Shown: positions 55,302 through 64,000, counted from the first letter of the stretch. The stretch is 64,000 nucleotides of DNA from Alistipes sp. UBA936 (GCA_002293505.1 DBDI01000014.1:115268-179267); one strand, 5' to 3'. Translations and numbers: made by a program. The notes: generated by a model from the sequence alone, not told the origin.

Positions 55302-57164
55302 ATGTATAAGATTTTGACTCTCCTGGCGGCTTCGGTGCTGCTGATGGGCTTCACTCCCAGACCCGATGAAGTAACAAGGGTCGAACCCCTTTCGTGGTGG
55401 ACGGGGATGAACACTCCCCTGCAACTGCTCGTTCAGGGCGAGGGTATCTCTGCATTCGATGTTCGCATCGAGGGCGGGGCAGGTGTGAAGGTTAAAAAAG
55501 TTCACAAGGCCGACAGCCCGAACTATCTCTTTGTCGATGTTGAGATCGCCCCCGCCGCCACGCCGGGAACATATCAGCTGGTATTCTCGTCCGGTGGCCG
55601 CGACCGCTTCAAACATCCTTACGAGATTGTCGCCCGACGGGAGGGTTCGGCTGCACGCGAGAGCTTCTCGACCGCCGATATGATCTATCTTCTGATGCCG
55701 GACAGGTTTGCCAATGGCGATCCGACGAACGACGCGACCGAGGATACGGTCGAAAAACCTGCACGCGATGAGTTCTTCGGCCGTCACGGAGGGGACATTC
55801 AGGGGATGATCGACCACATCGGCTATATTGCCGACCTCGGGGCGACGGCCATCTGGTCGACTCCGCTCTTGCTCGACAACGAGCCCGGCGGGTCGTATCA
55901 CGGGTATGCGTGTTCCGATTATTACCACATCGATCCGCGCTTCGGTTCGAACGATCTGTATCGCGAGATGGTCGAGGTGGCGCACGAAAACGGAGTGAAG
56001 GTGATTATGGACATCGTGACGAACCACTGCGGCACGGCCCATTGGTGGATGAAGGATCTGCCCTTCGAGGATTGGATCCACCAGTTCCCCTCATACACCG
56101 GTACGAACAACGCATTCTCGACCAATATGGACCTCAACGCCGCGACCTCGGATCTGAACATTCAGGAGAGCGGCTGGTTTGTTTCGTCGATGCCCGATAT
56201 GAACCTCGACAACCCCTTTACGCTCAACTACTTCAAGCAGTGGGCCGTTTGGTGGATCGAGTTTGCTAATCTGGACGGCTTTCGCGTCGACACCTATCCG
56301 TATAACGAAAAGGTTCCGATGAGCGAGTGGAACCGGGCGGTGTTGGCCGAGTATCCGAATTTCAACATCGTAGGCGAATGCTGGACGGGGTCGATTCCGC
56401 AACTGGCTTACTGGCAGGGTGGCAACCCCAATAAGGACGGTTTCGATTCGTACCTCCCCTCGATTATGGACTTTCCGTTGCGCGAGGCTATTGTGGGCGC
56501 GTTGCCGGTCGACAATCCGGGATGGAATGGTGGCCTGAGGAGGGTTTACGACTGCCTGTCGCACGACTTTGTTTACCACGACCTCGACCGAATGATGATC
56601 TTCACCGCCAATCACGACACCGAACGCATCGGCGACCTGCTGAACAAGAGTCCCGAGCGGTTGAAGATCTCTATGGCGATGCTGGCAACGATGAGGGGCT
56701 TCCTTCAGATCTTCTCGGGCGACGAGATGATGTTTACTTCGGCCGATCTGCGCGAGGGTCACGGCGGCTTGCGGGTCGATTTTCCGGGTGGATGGCCGGG
56801 CGACAAGACAGACTTGTTTAGTGCTTCCGGTCGTTCGGCGCTTCAGGCCAATCTGCACGACTACACCCGGACACTTTTCCAATGGCGCAAGACCAAGGAG
56901 GTGATCCATCACGGCAAAACGATGCACTTCATTCCCCGCGATAACGAAACTTATGCCTATTTCCGTTACGACGACTCGGAGGCCGTTTTCGTTTTCATCA
57001 ACAACTCGACCGAGACTAAAACGGTTCCTTGGAGCGATTACTCTTCGATCGCTGCCGGTGCCGTTGCGGGTCGTGATGTTTTGACAGGTTCGCGTGTGAT
57101 CCTCGACAACTCTCTCACCGTCGGCCCTCGGCAGGCGCTGGTTGTGGAGTTTTCCCGCAGGTAG
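55302..57164 (+). CDS. susA: SusA-like neopullulanase (GH13)
   Basis: The 620-residue periplasmic enzyme has a signal peptide, an N-terminal cyclomaltodextrinase-N-like domain (about 25-115), the GH13 barrel with YLLMPDRFANGDPTND, DIVTNHCGTAHWW, nucleophile Asp in GFRVDTYPYNE, acid Glu in NIVGECWTG and HDTERI, and a C-terminal beta domain. Length equals SusA (about 617). It cuts imported maltooligosaccharides to maltose. SusA usually starts the sus operon; here it ends it. Confidence 0.94.
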   Translation: MYKILTLLAASVLLMGFTPRPDEVTRVEPLSWWTGMNTPLQLLVQGEGISAFDVRIEGGAGVKVKKVHKADSPNYLFVDVEIAPAATPGTYQLVFSSGGRDRFKHPYEIVARREGSAARESFSTADMIYLLMPDRFANGDPTNDATEDTVEKPARDEFFGRHGGDIQGMIDHIGYIADLGATAIWSTPLLLDNEPGGSYHGYACSDYYHIDPRFGSNDLYREMVEVAHENGVKVIMDIVTNHCGTAHWWMKDLPFEDWIHQFPSYTGTNNAFSTNMDLNAATSDLNIQESGWFVSSMPDMNLDNPFTLNYFKQWAVWWIEFANLDGFRVDTYPYNEKVPMSEWNRAVLAEYPNFNIVGECWTGSIPQLAYWQGGNPNKDGFDSYLPSIMDFPLREAIVGALPVDNPGWNGGLRRVYDCLSHDFVYHDLDRMMIFTANHDTERIGDLLNKSPERLKISMAMLATMRGFLQIFSGDEMMFTSADLREGHGGLRVDFPGGWPGDKTDLFSASGRSALQANLHDYTRTLFQWRKTKEVIHHGKTMHFIPRDNETYAYFRYDDSEAVFVFINNSTETKTVPWSDYSSIAAGAVAGRDVLTGSRVILDNSLTVGPRQALVVEFSRR

Positions 57165-57176
57165 GCGAAGGGCGGA

Positions 57177-60100
57177 TTACAGTGCTATTTCGAACACTCC
57201 GGGGCCGGTGATGTTGAGTTTTCGGGAGGTGCCGGAGTCGTGGTCGAAGATGTGCAATGTGTCGGGCTCGGTGGTCTGAACGCGAACCGTGTCCCCGTTG
57301 AGGGAGAGAACGTCGGTCGTGTTATTCAGGGCGAAGAACGAGTGGCGCTCGAAAACGTGTACCGTTGCGATGGCGTAGTGCTGCACCGGAACCGAAAACT
57401 CCCGCTCGTCGACACACACGGTTGCCGTTTTCGCCTCGCTCTGGTGCCAGTCAGTGTTCAGCAGGTAGATCGTTCGGCGGTCGGCGCTGTCCCATACGGT
57501 GAAACCAACTCCGTCCGACGGTGCAACCCAGCCGCGACCCGCTTTTTCGGTGTCGACCGACTCGGCGGCCACATCCCGCATCGCTTTTTCGTACTCGGCA
57601 CGGATCGACTCGTCGGCGGGGTAGACGACTCCCGGGAAGTAGATTACTCGGCCTTTGCCACGGGCGATGTGCGTTGTTTTGGTCAGGTTCTTGTAATCGC
57701 GACCCAGCAGCGAACGCAGCACACGGTCGTCGTGCGGCGGAACAGGAGCGGTGTCGGGCGCAGTTGAGGTGTTGAAGTGGGCGGCGCTCAGAATCAGTGT
57801 CCCGCCCTGTTCGACGAAGCGGCGCAGGCGCACGAAATCATCCTCGACATAGTTGTTCCAGCCCAGGAAAACGAGCGCGCGATAGTCGTTCAGCAGATCC
57901 TGGGACGCCTCGATGGGCAGAATATCGACCGGGCCGTAAGGAGTCTCGGTGAACCAGCCGTTCGGGCCCGACGCGTCGATGATGTTACCCGGATAGAATA
58001 CACGCAGCAGGTCGAAACTTTCCGTAGCCTCGTTGAAGGCCCACTGCTCGTCCGACTGCGACCACAGCGGCCCTCGACCGAACGACTTCCACGGGTCGTT
58101 GCGCCCCTGCAAAACAGCGAGATCTCGTACTTGTTCGCCGCGGCGCGAGTGGGTTTCGATGTAATCCAACATCCGGTGCTGGGCGTAGAGGTGCTGGCGG
58201 CCCGCTTCGGTGTAGCGGTCGTTGGCGTATTCGTCAGTCCATAGGCCCTCCTCGGTGTTGATGTGGCTCGAACCGTGGATGTAGGCGATCGCCAACGAGA
58301 GGTAGAACCGGAGCGAGTGCAGCGGATCGGTGAAGGGACGCGATCCCCACTGAACGGCGTGAAGCGAACCGTAATCTCTCTTACCATAGGCCAGCGACGC
58401 ACCCCGCAAAGCCGACATTACGGTCTCCTCCGGGCCATACATCTGCTCCGCCCCGAGCCACTCGTAACCCGCCTGATAGAGATAACGGAACGTCGTCGAT
58501 GGGCCGGTATGGCGAATACTTTCACCCCGTGAGTAGGCGAGATTGGCCACGTATTTCGCGGCCCCGTCGGCAATATCCGTCACCCCGCGTGGGTCGTAGT
58601 GGGTGAACGTTCCGTGGTCGGTGTAGATGGGCGGATGCTTTGCGAAGATGCCTCCGAATGGTCGCGCCCGGGCCGCCAGATCCGAATAAAGACCCTCGTA
58701 GCGAAAGTGTTGCCAGTAGTAGTATCCGCCGTCGTTCTCGTGGGCCTGCTTGCCGCGGAACATCGGTGAGGAGAGCGAGGCGGTCGAGGGGTTAATGCTA
58801 TGCGCGGCAAGCGTCCGCCCCTCCATCTGCCAGGCGTAAGGCATCCGCAACTTATTCAGCAACCCCGTGTAGTGGGCCACAAAATCCTCGCCAGTGCGCC
58901 TCGCGCCGCTCCATTGGTATGATGGTCGAAACTGGTACCAGTTCCCGAGGCGCTGGGCGATGTACCATTTGAAGAACGGATCGTAATCGCGCGCGGTTTT
59001 GTCGATGTGCACCTCGTCCCCGGAAGAGAGATACACCCTGTCGGGTTGCTTTTCGACAACTTGTTGAATGTGGGCGGTTAGGGTATTGTCGCCGTATGAC
59101 GCTCTCAAATGAACGTTGCATCCCCTCGCCACGCCTCGGATCTGCACCGCGTGAAGCCCCTTCGCGGGGGATTGCAACTCTGGTTCCAGTACTTCGATGC
59201 CTTCCCCGGCTTCTATCGTCACGCGCTCGGTCGGGCCGTTGATCTCCAGCAGCACGGCTCCCGTCTCGCCCAGTGCGATGAATCGGGGCACGGAGACGAT
59301 CTCCACCTCGCGCGCGGACTCCTCGATGAACTGCACGCGCCGCAGGTCGTAACCCAGCGGGCGGACGTGAGGTTGCTCGACAAGTGTAAGGGTCAGCTCG
59401 CCCAGTCCGACGATCGGTTCGGGCAGCGGGATGTAGAAGTCGGCGACGTTGGAAGCACGGTCGAAAATCCTGCCTTCGAAAACCGTACGCCCATCCAACT
59501 CCAGCCGCCATATCGGCCAACTGCGCGACGAAAGATTCACCCCAACCCAGTAGTCGTTCGCATCGGAACGGTTGGCAAACGGCACGAAAGGCATCTCGAC
59601 AGTCGCGCTCTCCTGAATACCCTCCTGCAGGCCCTCGCCCTGTTGCACGAACCGCGGTGCTTCGACCCACACCTCGCCCGAGAACCCCGTTCCGCCGACA
59701 CTAATAAGGATATTGGCCACGTCGTCCGGCAGCGGGACCGTCCTGCGCACAACAGCAAAATCGCCCGAACCCTCATCGAAAGGCAGGCTGACGATCTCGT
59801 CGGGCGTGTAGTATATTTCGTCTGGGTGACGGTCTGGATGCTTTCGAAAAACCTCCAGTCGGATGCCGAAGAACCCCTCTGCCCCGATTCGCAGATCGTT
59901 ACGCCGAACGGCAGTCTCGATGGTTAGTTCACCCCTGGCGAGCAGGCTGCCCTTCACGCGGTAGTACGCCTCCCGTTCGAAGTGGTCGTTCTCGCCGTCG
60001 AAGTAGAGCGAGTAGCGGTCGCGCATCACATTCAGCGAGTCGAGCCGGTCGTCGATCAGGTATTCCGAGGCACGGAAAAGGGTCTCGCCCCGCGCCGCGA

Positions 60101-60365
60101 ACAGCCCGGGCATACGCACGCCACCGACCATACGCAGGGTGTGCTTCACGGGATATCCCTTTTCCGCTACCACGACGCTGCAGCTCACCGAACCGCCCGG
60201 CGCGATATGCCGCACACCCAAGCCCTCGTCCAGCAGGGTGAACATCTCGTGGGACTGCTTTTGCTCGTGGGACTGCTTTTGCTCGTGGGACTGCTTTTGG
60301 GCCAGCCCCGCAACCGTGGTAATAACGGCACACACCGTTGCGACGCAACATAGAGTCATTTTCAT
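57177..60365 (-). CDS. Large secreted protein, glycosidase-like, function unknown
   Basis: The 1062-residue protein has a signal peptide (about residues 1-22), three KQSHEQ-type repeats (about 23-40), beta-rich N-terminal regions to about 450, a probable TIM-barrel-like middle (about 450-780, with GPSTTFRYLYQAGYEWLGAE and SHINTEEGLW) and a GATase1-like domain (about 800-930, with DYRALVFLGWNNYVEDD and FVEQGGTLILSAAHF). This order recalls GH42-type glycosidases, but I cannot assign a family. It converges with susA and is divergent from the serine hydrolase, so it may not belong to the starch operon. Confidence 0.7.
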   Translation of the reverse strand: MKMTLCCVATVCAVITTVAGLAQKQSHEQKQSHEQKQSHEMFTLLDEGLGVRHIAPGGSVSCSVVVAEKGYPVKHTLRMVGGVRMPGLFAARGETLFRASEYLIDDRLDSLNVMRDRYSLYFDGENDHFEREAYYRVKGSLLARGELTIETAVRRNDLRIGAEGFFGIRLEVFRKHPDRHPDEIYYTPDEIVSLPFDEGSGDFAVVRRTVPLPDDVANILISVGGTGFSGEVWVEAPRFVQQGEGLQEGIQESATVEMPFVPFANRSDANDYWVGVNLSSRSWPIWRLELDGRTVFEGRIFDRASNVADFYIPLPEPIVGLGELTLTLVEQPHVRPLGYDLRRVQFIEESAREVEIVSVPRFIALGETGAVLLEINGPTERVTIEAGEGIEVLEPELQSPAKGLHAVQIRGVARGCNVHLRASYGDNTLTAHIQQVVEKQPDRVYLSSGDEVHIDKTARDYDPFFKWYIAQRLGNWYQFRPSYQWSGARRTGEDFVAHYTGLLNKLRMPYAWQMEGRTLAAHSINPSTASLSSPMFRGKQAHENDGGYYYWQHFRYEGLYSDLAARARPFGGIFAKHPPIYTDHGTFTHYDPRGVTDIADGAAKYVANLAYSRGESIRHTGPSTTFRYLYQAGYEWLGAEQMYGPEETVMSALRGASLAYGKRDYGSLHAVQWGSRPFTDPLHSLRFYLSLAIAYIHGSSHINTEEGLWTDEYANDRYTEAGRQHLYAQHRMLDYIETHSRRGEQVRDLAVLQGRNDPWKSFGRGPLWSQSDEQWAFNEATESFDLLRVFYPGNIIDASGPNGWFTETPYGPVDILPIEASQDLLNDYRALVFLGWNNYVEDDFVRLRRFVEQGGTLILSAAHFNTSTAPDTAPVPPHDDRVLRSLLGRDYKNLTKTTHIARGKGRVIYFPGVVYPADESIRAEYEKAMRDVAAESVDTEKAGRGWVAPSDGVGFTVWDSADRRTIYLLNTDWHQSEAKTATVCVDEREFSVPVQHYAIATVHVFERHSFFALNNTTDVLSLNGDTVRVQTTEPDTLHIFDHDSGTSRKLNITGPGVFEIAL
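60246..60299. repeat. Three perfect 18-base tandem repeats
   Basis: The unit CTCGTGGGACTGCTTTTG occurs at 60246-60263, 60264-60281 and 60282-60299 without mismatch. On the minus strand each encodes six residues (QKQSHE) just after the signal peptide. Loss or gain of a unit keeps frame. Confidence 0.95.
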
Positions 60366-60373
60366 ATTTTCCC

Positions 60374-60401
60374 CAAAATTAGTTGATTTTTTCTAACTTT
60401 G
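60374..60401. promoter_or_regulatory. Divergent promoter pair large secreted protein / serine hydrolase
   Basis: TAATTTTG on the minus strand (60374-60381) and TAACTTTG on the plus strand (60394-60401) are 12 bases apart. Start codons follow 8 and 4 bases after the boxes, predicting leaderless or nearly leaderless mRNAs on both sides. Confidence 0.75.
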
Positions 60402-60405
60402 CGAT

Positions 60406-61389
60406 ATGAAACGACTACCGATCCTTTTGCCGGCTCTCGCGTTGCTGGCCGCGGCGTGCCCCACAGCACCCGCCAAACTCGACCTAACCGCCTTTGAGAC
60501 AGCCTTCACCGACGCCGAGCTCGACATCCACAGTGTTATGGTTTTGCACCACAGTCGCGTGGTGGCTGAAAAGTGGTACGGCGAGGGCTCGCCCGACACT
60601 CCCCACGTTCTCCACTCCGTCAGTAAGAGCTTCACCGCCACCGCCGTAGGGTTCGCCATCGCCGAGGGTCTTATCTCGCTCGATGATAAGGTAGTGTCGT
60701 TCTTTCCCGAGAAAGTGCCCGAGGAGCACTCGCCCGAACTCGACGCGATGACCATTAGCAATCTGCTCACAATGTCGACCGGTCAACTGGAGCAACCTCC
60801 GCGCACCGGAACGGACTGGGTTGCCGACTTTATGGCCGCCCCGATCGGCGACACCCCGGGCGCGAATTTCCGTTACAACTCGATGGCAACGTTTATGCTC
60901 TCTGCGATAGTTCAAAAGGTGTCGGGCCTGAAACTCGTCGACTACTTGCAACCCCGCCTCTTCGGGCCGCTGGAGATCACCGATCACCGTTGGGACGAAA
61001 GCCCGGACGGCATCAATGTCGGCGGTTGGGGTCTTTATCTGCGGACGGAGGATATGGCCAAGTTCGGTCAGTTGTTCCTTCAGGACGGTGTTTGGAACGG
61101 CACGCGCATCCTGCCCGAGGGCTGGGTGGCCGAGGCTTCGACCCGCAAGATTGCCTCCGGCCCGGCCGGGAACGAAACCCTTGTGGATCCCGACAGCGAT
61201 TGGACCCAAGGTTACTGCTACCAGATGTGGCGCGGACGGCACAACTCGTACCGTGCCGACGGTGCCCGCGGCCAGTTGATCGTTGTGCTTCCGGAGCGCG
61301 ATGCCGTTGTCGTCGTCACGGCCGACCTGGCCAATATGCAGGACGAGATGAACCTAATCTGGGATCACATCCTTCCCGCCCTGCAGTAG
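60406..61389 (+). CDS. Beta-lactamase-family serine hydrolase lipoprotein
   Basis: The 327-residue protein has a lipoprotein-type signal (LLAAAC) and the class C/esterase fold: S71-x-x-K74 in HSVSKSFTAT, Y157-N-S in FRYNSMAT, and an HxG/KTG-equivalent region near GARGQLIVV. It may be an esterase, D-aminopeptidase or penicillin-binding-like enzyme; sequence alone does not decide. It is a single gene convergent with the lipoprotein pair. Confidence 0.87.
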   Translation: MKRLPILLPALALLAAACPTAPAKLDLTAFETAFTDAELDIHSVMVLHHSRVVAEKWYGEGSPDTPHVLHSVSKSFTATAVGFAIAEGLISLDDKVVSFFPEKVPEEHSPELDAMTISNLLTMSTGQLEQPPRTGTDWVADFMAAPIGDTPGANFRYNSMATFMLSAIVQKVSGLKLVDYLQPRLFGPLEITDHRWDESPDGINVGGWGLYLRTEDMAKFGQLFLQDGVWNGTRILPEGWVAEASTRKIASGPAGNETLVDPDSDWTQGYCYQMWRGRHNSYRADGARGQLIVVLPERDAVVVVTADLANMQDEMNLIWDHILPALQ

Positions 61390-61396
61390 CCTGCCG

Positions 61397-62527
61397 CTAA
61401 TGGTTCCTGCCGGAGGAGAAACTCACCTCGCGGTAGCCGGTCTTGGCGGAGATCTTGAAGTTGAGATACGAGAAGAAGTGACAGCAGCAGCAATCGCCGT
61501 AGTCGACCGACACCTTGCCGTTCATCTCGGCCGCGGGAGCGTCGAACGACCCCACATTGATCGGCTCTGAGTAGGACACCTTACCCGTGACACTGAATTT
61601 CGGGCCACCGGCCTTGGCTTCGGTAGAGATTACGTTGCACTTGGCGATATACTCCCCCGGAATTGTGGCGTGCTTGGAGCCGTACTCAGTCTCGACATAA
61701 TACTTCGTCGAGGCGTACCAGATGCCCGACACCTTGTATTTGAGCGAATAGGTCTTGCTGCGGAAATACTCTCCGCGTGTGTAGTGGCTCGGATCGGTGT
61801 CGCCTACGTTGAGGTAGCTGATGTAGTTGCTCTCCATATCGACCACCGGGCCGTTGTTGGCTGCAAATTCAGTCCACATATCGGCAATCGCTTCAATCGA
61901 TTTGATGATTGAGATCAGGTTGCCCACCGTTCCGCGAGTCTGCCCGGAGTAGAGCGCCGAAACCGGAACCTTGTTTTGGTAGAGCCAGAGCAGAATGTCG
62001 TTCGCGGCAGGTGCTTTGTCGGGCGCGCGCGTCGAGGCGTAGGTTGCCTCTTGTAGCACCCTCACTACCTCCGCCTCGCTACCAGGCTGCTCCTCGACCA
62101 CACGGATCAGCAATCCGGGATCGATGTTGTTGTTCAGCACGAAAGAGAGCAGATGCTGGTAGGCGCGGTCGCCGTATCCGGAATCCTCGCCAATGGAGGA
62201 GACGAACAGCAGCTTCCACCGGGCTATGAACTGCTCCAGCTTATCACGATACAGTGGAAAGAACACCTCTTCGTACCCTTCGGTCATCTTGTTGGTCGTC
62301 TTGTGGATCGAGAAGAGCGCCGGAGCATCCTTCGTGCCCAGATTGACAAACTCGCTGTCGATACTTACCACCGTCTGGCCGTCGACCTCGAACTCCTGGG
62401 TCAGGATCTCACCCGGGGCGAACTCCGACACCGGCCCTTTCGTTATCCCATCATCCGAACCGTCGCTCTTGCAACCGCTCAACAAACACGCCCACCCGAG
62501 GGCGACAATTATCGCATATCGTTTCAT
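61397..62527 (-). CDS. Lipoprotein of unknown family, paralogue A (YGDCCCC motif)
   Basis: The 376-residue protein has a lipoprotein signal (ACLLSGC) and a helical middle (about 90-220). The C-terminal beta-rich part includes VDYGDCCCCHFFSYLNFKI, shared with the upstream gene. Also shared are VNLGxxxxPALFSIHK near residue 70-80 and ETEYGSKHATIPGEYIAK-like text near 290. ATG 62527 gives the signal peptide. It lies 10 bases after paralogue B, so they form an operon. I do not recognise the family. Confidence 0.75.
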   Translation of the reverse strand: MKRYAIIVALGWACLLSGCKSDGSDDGITKGPVSEFAPGEILTQEFEVDGQTVVSIDSEFVNLGTKDAPALFSIHKTTNKMTEGYEEVFFPLYRDKLEQFIARWKLLFVSSIGEDSGYGDRAYQHLLSFVLNNNIDPGLLIRVVEEQPGSEAEVVRVLQEATYASTRAPDKAPAANDILLWLYQNKVPVSALYSGQTRGTVGNLISIIKSIEAIADMWTEFAANNGPVVDMESNYISYLNVGDTDPSHYTRGEYFRSKTYSLKYKVSGIWYASTKYYVETEYGSKHATIPGEYIAKCNVISTEAKAGGPKFSVTGKVSYSEPINVGSFDAPAAEMNGKVSVDYGDCCCCHFFSYLNFKISAKTGYREVSFSSGRNH

Positions 62528-62537
62528 AGCATTCACA

Positions 62538-63791
62538 TTATTTTGGAGTCCAGGTCTTTTCCATGAATCCGGTCTCACCCGAGACGCGGAAGGTCAGATT
62601 GGCGTGGCGGCTGAAGCAGCAGCAATCGCCATAGTTGAGAGTGATGCTCCCTTGTGCGGCGGCGATCGGATTGGCCTCTGTGCCGTCGTTCTCGAAGAGA
62701 GGGTGGAATTCCATATATCCGTCCACGTGCATCATACCGGAGCATCTCACTTCGGTGACGATCATCCCCAGTCGGGCGATGTATGTTCCGAGTACGGTGC
62801 GGTGTTTGGTCTGGTAGGCTGTCTCGACGAAGAACACGGCCTTTGCCAACGGGGTGCCCTTGGTGCCGTAGCGCACTTCGTACCGCGCGCTCGAATCCGA
62901 CTTGCCCGACAGGTAGTTGCCGTAATCGAGGTCGTCGGCGTGCAGGAAGCTCACGTAGGAGTCTTCCAGATCGACCGTCGGGGCGCCGTTCTCCACAAAG
63001 AATATGATTATCTTGCTCAGGACCTCGGCGGCTTTGAACACTCCCTTGATGATCGAGGTGACGCCGCGAGTGGCGTTCCGCATCAACGTGAGCGGCAGGT
63101 CGATGCCCGACTGCGCACAATGGCTCAGAAAACCGTGAACGGTTTGGCCCTCGTTTTGGATCGCCTCGACAAGCTCGCGAGCTGTCACTCCGCTGCTCTC
63201 CAGCGCGAGGAGCAGTTCGTTGGGACGGATAGCGTTCTTGCTGCCGCGGGTGTACAGGGCCTGACTCTCCTCGATCAACGATACCAGTGCGCCCACCTCC
63301 TCGCCCTGACGTTCAGCGAGCTTGATCAAAATCGGAGGGTCTATGTGGTTCTCGCGCAGGAAAGCAGCCAGCAACCAGAAAGCCTCCGCCCGAAGGAGTC
63401 TGTTATCGGCATTCTCCTCTTCCGTCACCGGTACCCCTATCACCTGTCCCCAGTCCAGAACGAACCGCTGCAGATTTTCCAACTCCAACGAGCGAAAAGC
63501 GTTGTAGGAGCTTGCGCCGTCTGCCACCTGTTGCTCGCGCACAGTGTGCGACTTACGGATGAAGAACATCGCAGGCAGCCTCTCGTCTCCCAGATTGACC
63601 ACCTCTTCTTCCAGTCTTTCGCGCACCGTGCCGTCGACCAGAAATTCACTGATCACCTCATCGCCTTCGGTGTACGCCGCGGTTTGTCCGCCCGGCGGCG
63701 GGGTCGGCGGGTCGTCGTTGCCGTCCCGCGAGCACGAAACACTCGCCAGCAACGCCACGCACAATAATCCACAAATCAATAGGTTTTTCAT
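62538..63791 (-). CDS. Lipoprotein of unknown family, paralogue B (YGDCCC motif)
   Basis: The 417-residue protein has a lipoprotein signal (LLASVSC), a Pro/Gly-rich linker, and the same plan as paralogue A: EEVVNLGDERLPAMFFIRK, a helical middle, FVETAYQTKHRTVLGTYIAR and the C-terminal LNYGDCCCFSRHANLTFRV. The run of cysteines in a conserved context is unusual in an exported lipoprotein and could bind metal or form disulphides. A TATTTTTG box lies 32 bases upstream. Confidence 0.75.
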   Translation of the reverse strand: MKNLLICGLLCVALLASVSCSRDGNDDPPTPPPGGQTAAYTEGDEVISEFLVDGTVRERLEEEVVNLGDERLPAMFFIRKSHTVREQQVADGASSYNAFRSLELENLQRFVLDWGQVIGVPVTEEENADNRLLRAEAFWLLAAFLRENHIDPPILIKLAERQGEEVGALVSLIEESQALYTRGSKNAIRPNELLLALESSGVTARELVEAIQNEGQTVHGFLSHCAQSGIDLPLTLMRNATRGVTSIIKGVFKAAEVLSKIIIFFVENGAPTVDLEDSYVSFLHADDLDYGNYLSGKSDSSARYEVRYGTKGTPLAKAVFFVETAYQTKHRTVLGTYIARLGMIVTEVRCSGMMHVDGYMEFHPLFENDGTEANPIAAAQGSITLNYGDCCCFSRHANLTFRVSGETGFMEKTWTPK

Positions 63792-63823
63792 AACGCAACA
63801 ACTTTAGTAAGGGTAAAAACCCG

Positions 63824-63831
63824 CAAAAATA
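63824..63831 (-). promoter_or_regulatory. -7 box of the paralogous lipoprotein operon
   Basis: TATTTTTG on the minus strand, 32 bases before the start codon at 63791. No clear -33 element is seen. Confidence 0.45.
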
Positions 63832-63864
63832 GTGCCCGAAAAGCTTGCTGCGGTTATGATTTTC

Positions 63865-64000
<136 letters not shown>

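Noticed and set aside
62193..63767. 524-codon plus-strand frame opposite the lipoprotein pair
   Set aside because: No start context or domain; both minus-strand genes have lipoprotein signals and shared motifs.

Overview
The window is bacterial chromosome from a fairly GC-rich Bacteroidales, possibly Rikenellaceae/Alistipes-like; the family guess is weak. The order-level call rests on a SusC/SusD system, TAnnTTTG promoter boxes (often with TTTG about 20 nt upstream), FloA/NfeD, LptF, MeaB and DUF3109 families, and few purine-rich ribosome binding sites. Nothing looks mobile: no transposase, integrase, phage gene or CRISPR array is visible, and no stretch over 300 bases lacks a gene.

Layout. 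1-220: end of a tRNA cluster on the minus strand (tRNA-Thr(UGU), then the first bases of tRNA-Tyr), an order that often leads into tuf. 319-7821 (minus): nfeD-floA, and a tightly overlapping operon lptF-ribBA-fmt-trkH-SPOR. 7865-10052: mtaB and a FabH-like synthase, convergent around an AT-rich pair of inverted repeats. 10256-12090: a DUF2807 protein, a TPR/membrane/HTH protein and tRNA-Gln. 12111-17517 (minus): serC-serA-DUF1015-outer membrane barrel-meaB. 17595-20307: yicC, a fused gmk-nadD, and a DUF3109 protein. 20382-24363 (minus): GT2 glycosyltransferase, LpxL-like acyltransferase, rsmI, an unknown protein and an ACT-domain protein, divergent from lysA. 25604-28146 (minus): threonine aldolase, DUF1080 lipoprotein, radical SAM protein. 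28192-36659: Ca-type P-ATPase, CoA-transferase, LRR lipoprotein, cutC, recF-dciA, a TPR membrane protein and ribH. 36668-39058: a ClpC-like AAA+ unfoldase. 39162: tRNA-Lys(CUU).

39363-57164 is a complete starch/maltodextrin locus: a SusR-like membrane regulator, an MFS sugar transporter, beta-phosphoglucomutase, GH65 maltose phosphorylase, a GH13 lipoprotein, SusC, SusD, a SusE/F-like binding protein, SusG and SusA. Starch would be bound and cut at the surface, imported by SusC/D, trimmed in the periplasm, and maltose taken through the inner membrane to be split by phosphorolysis and fed into glycolysis. 57177-64000 holds a large secreted protein of unknown function, a serine hydrolase lipoprotein, a tandem pair of lipoproteins sharing a Cys-rich C-terminal motif, and the C-terminus of a probable GH63/MGH1-type glycosidase.

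Three signals cut across genes. Strand composition flips near 9.4-9.5 kb: left of it the + strand is strongly C/T-rich and right of it strongly G/A-rich, whatever strand the genes use, as expected at a replication origin. Six of nine divergent gene junctions have head-to-head -7 boxes only 11-13 bp apart. Several of these boxes lie 4-9 nt from the start codon, predicting leaderless or nearly leaderless mRNAs.
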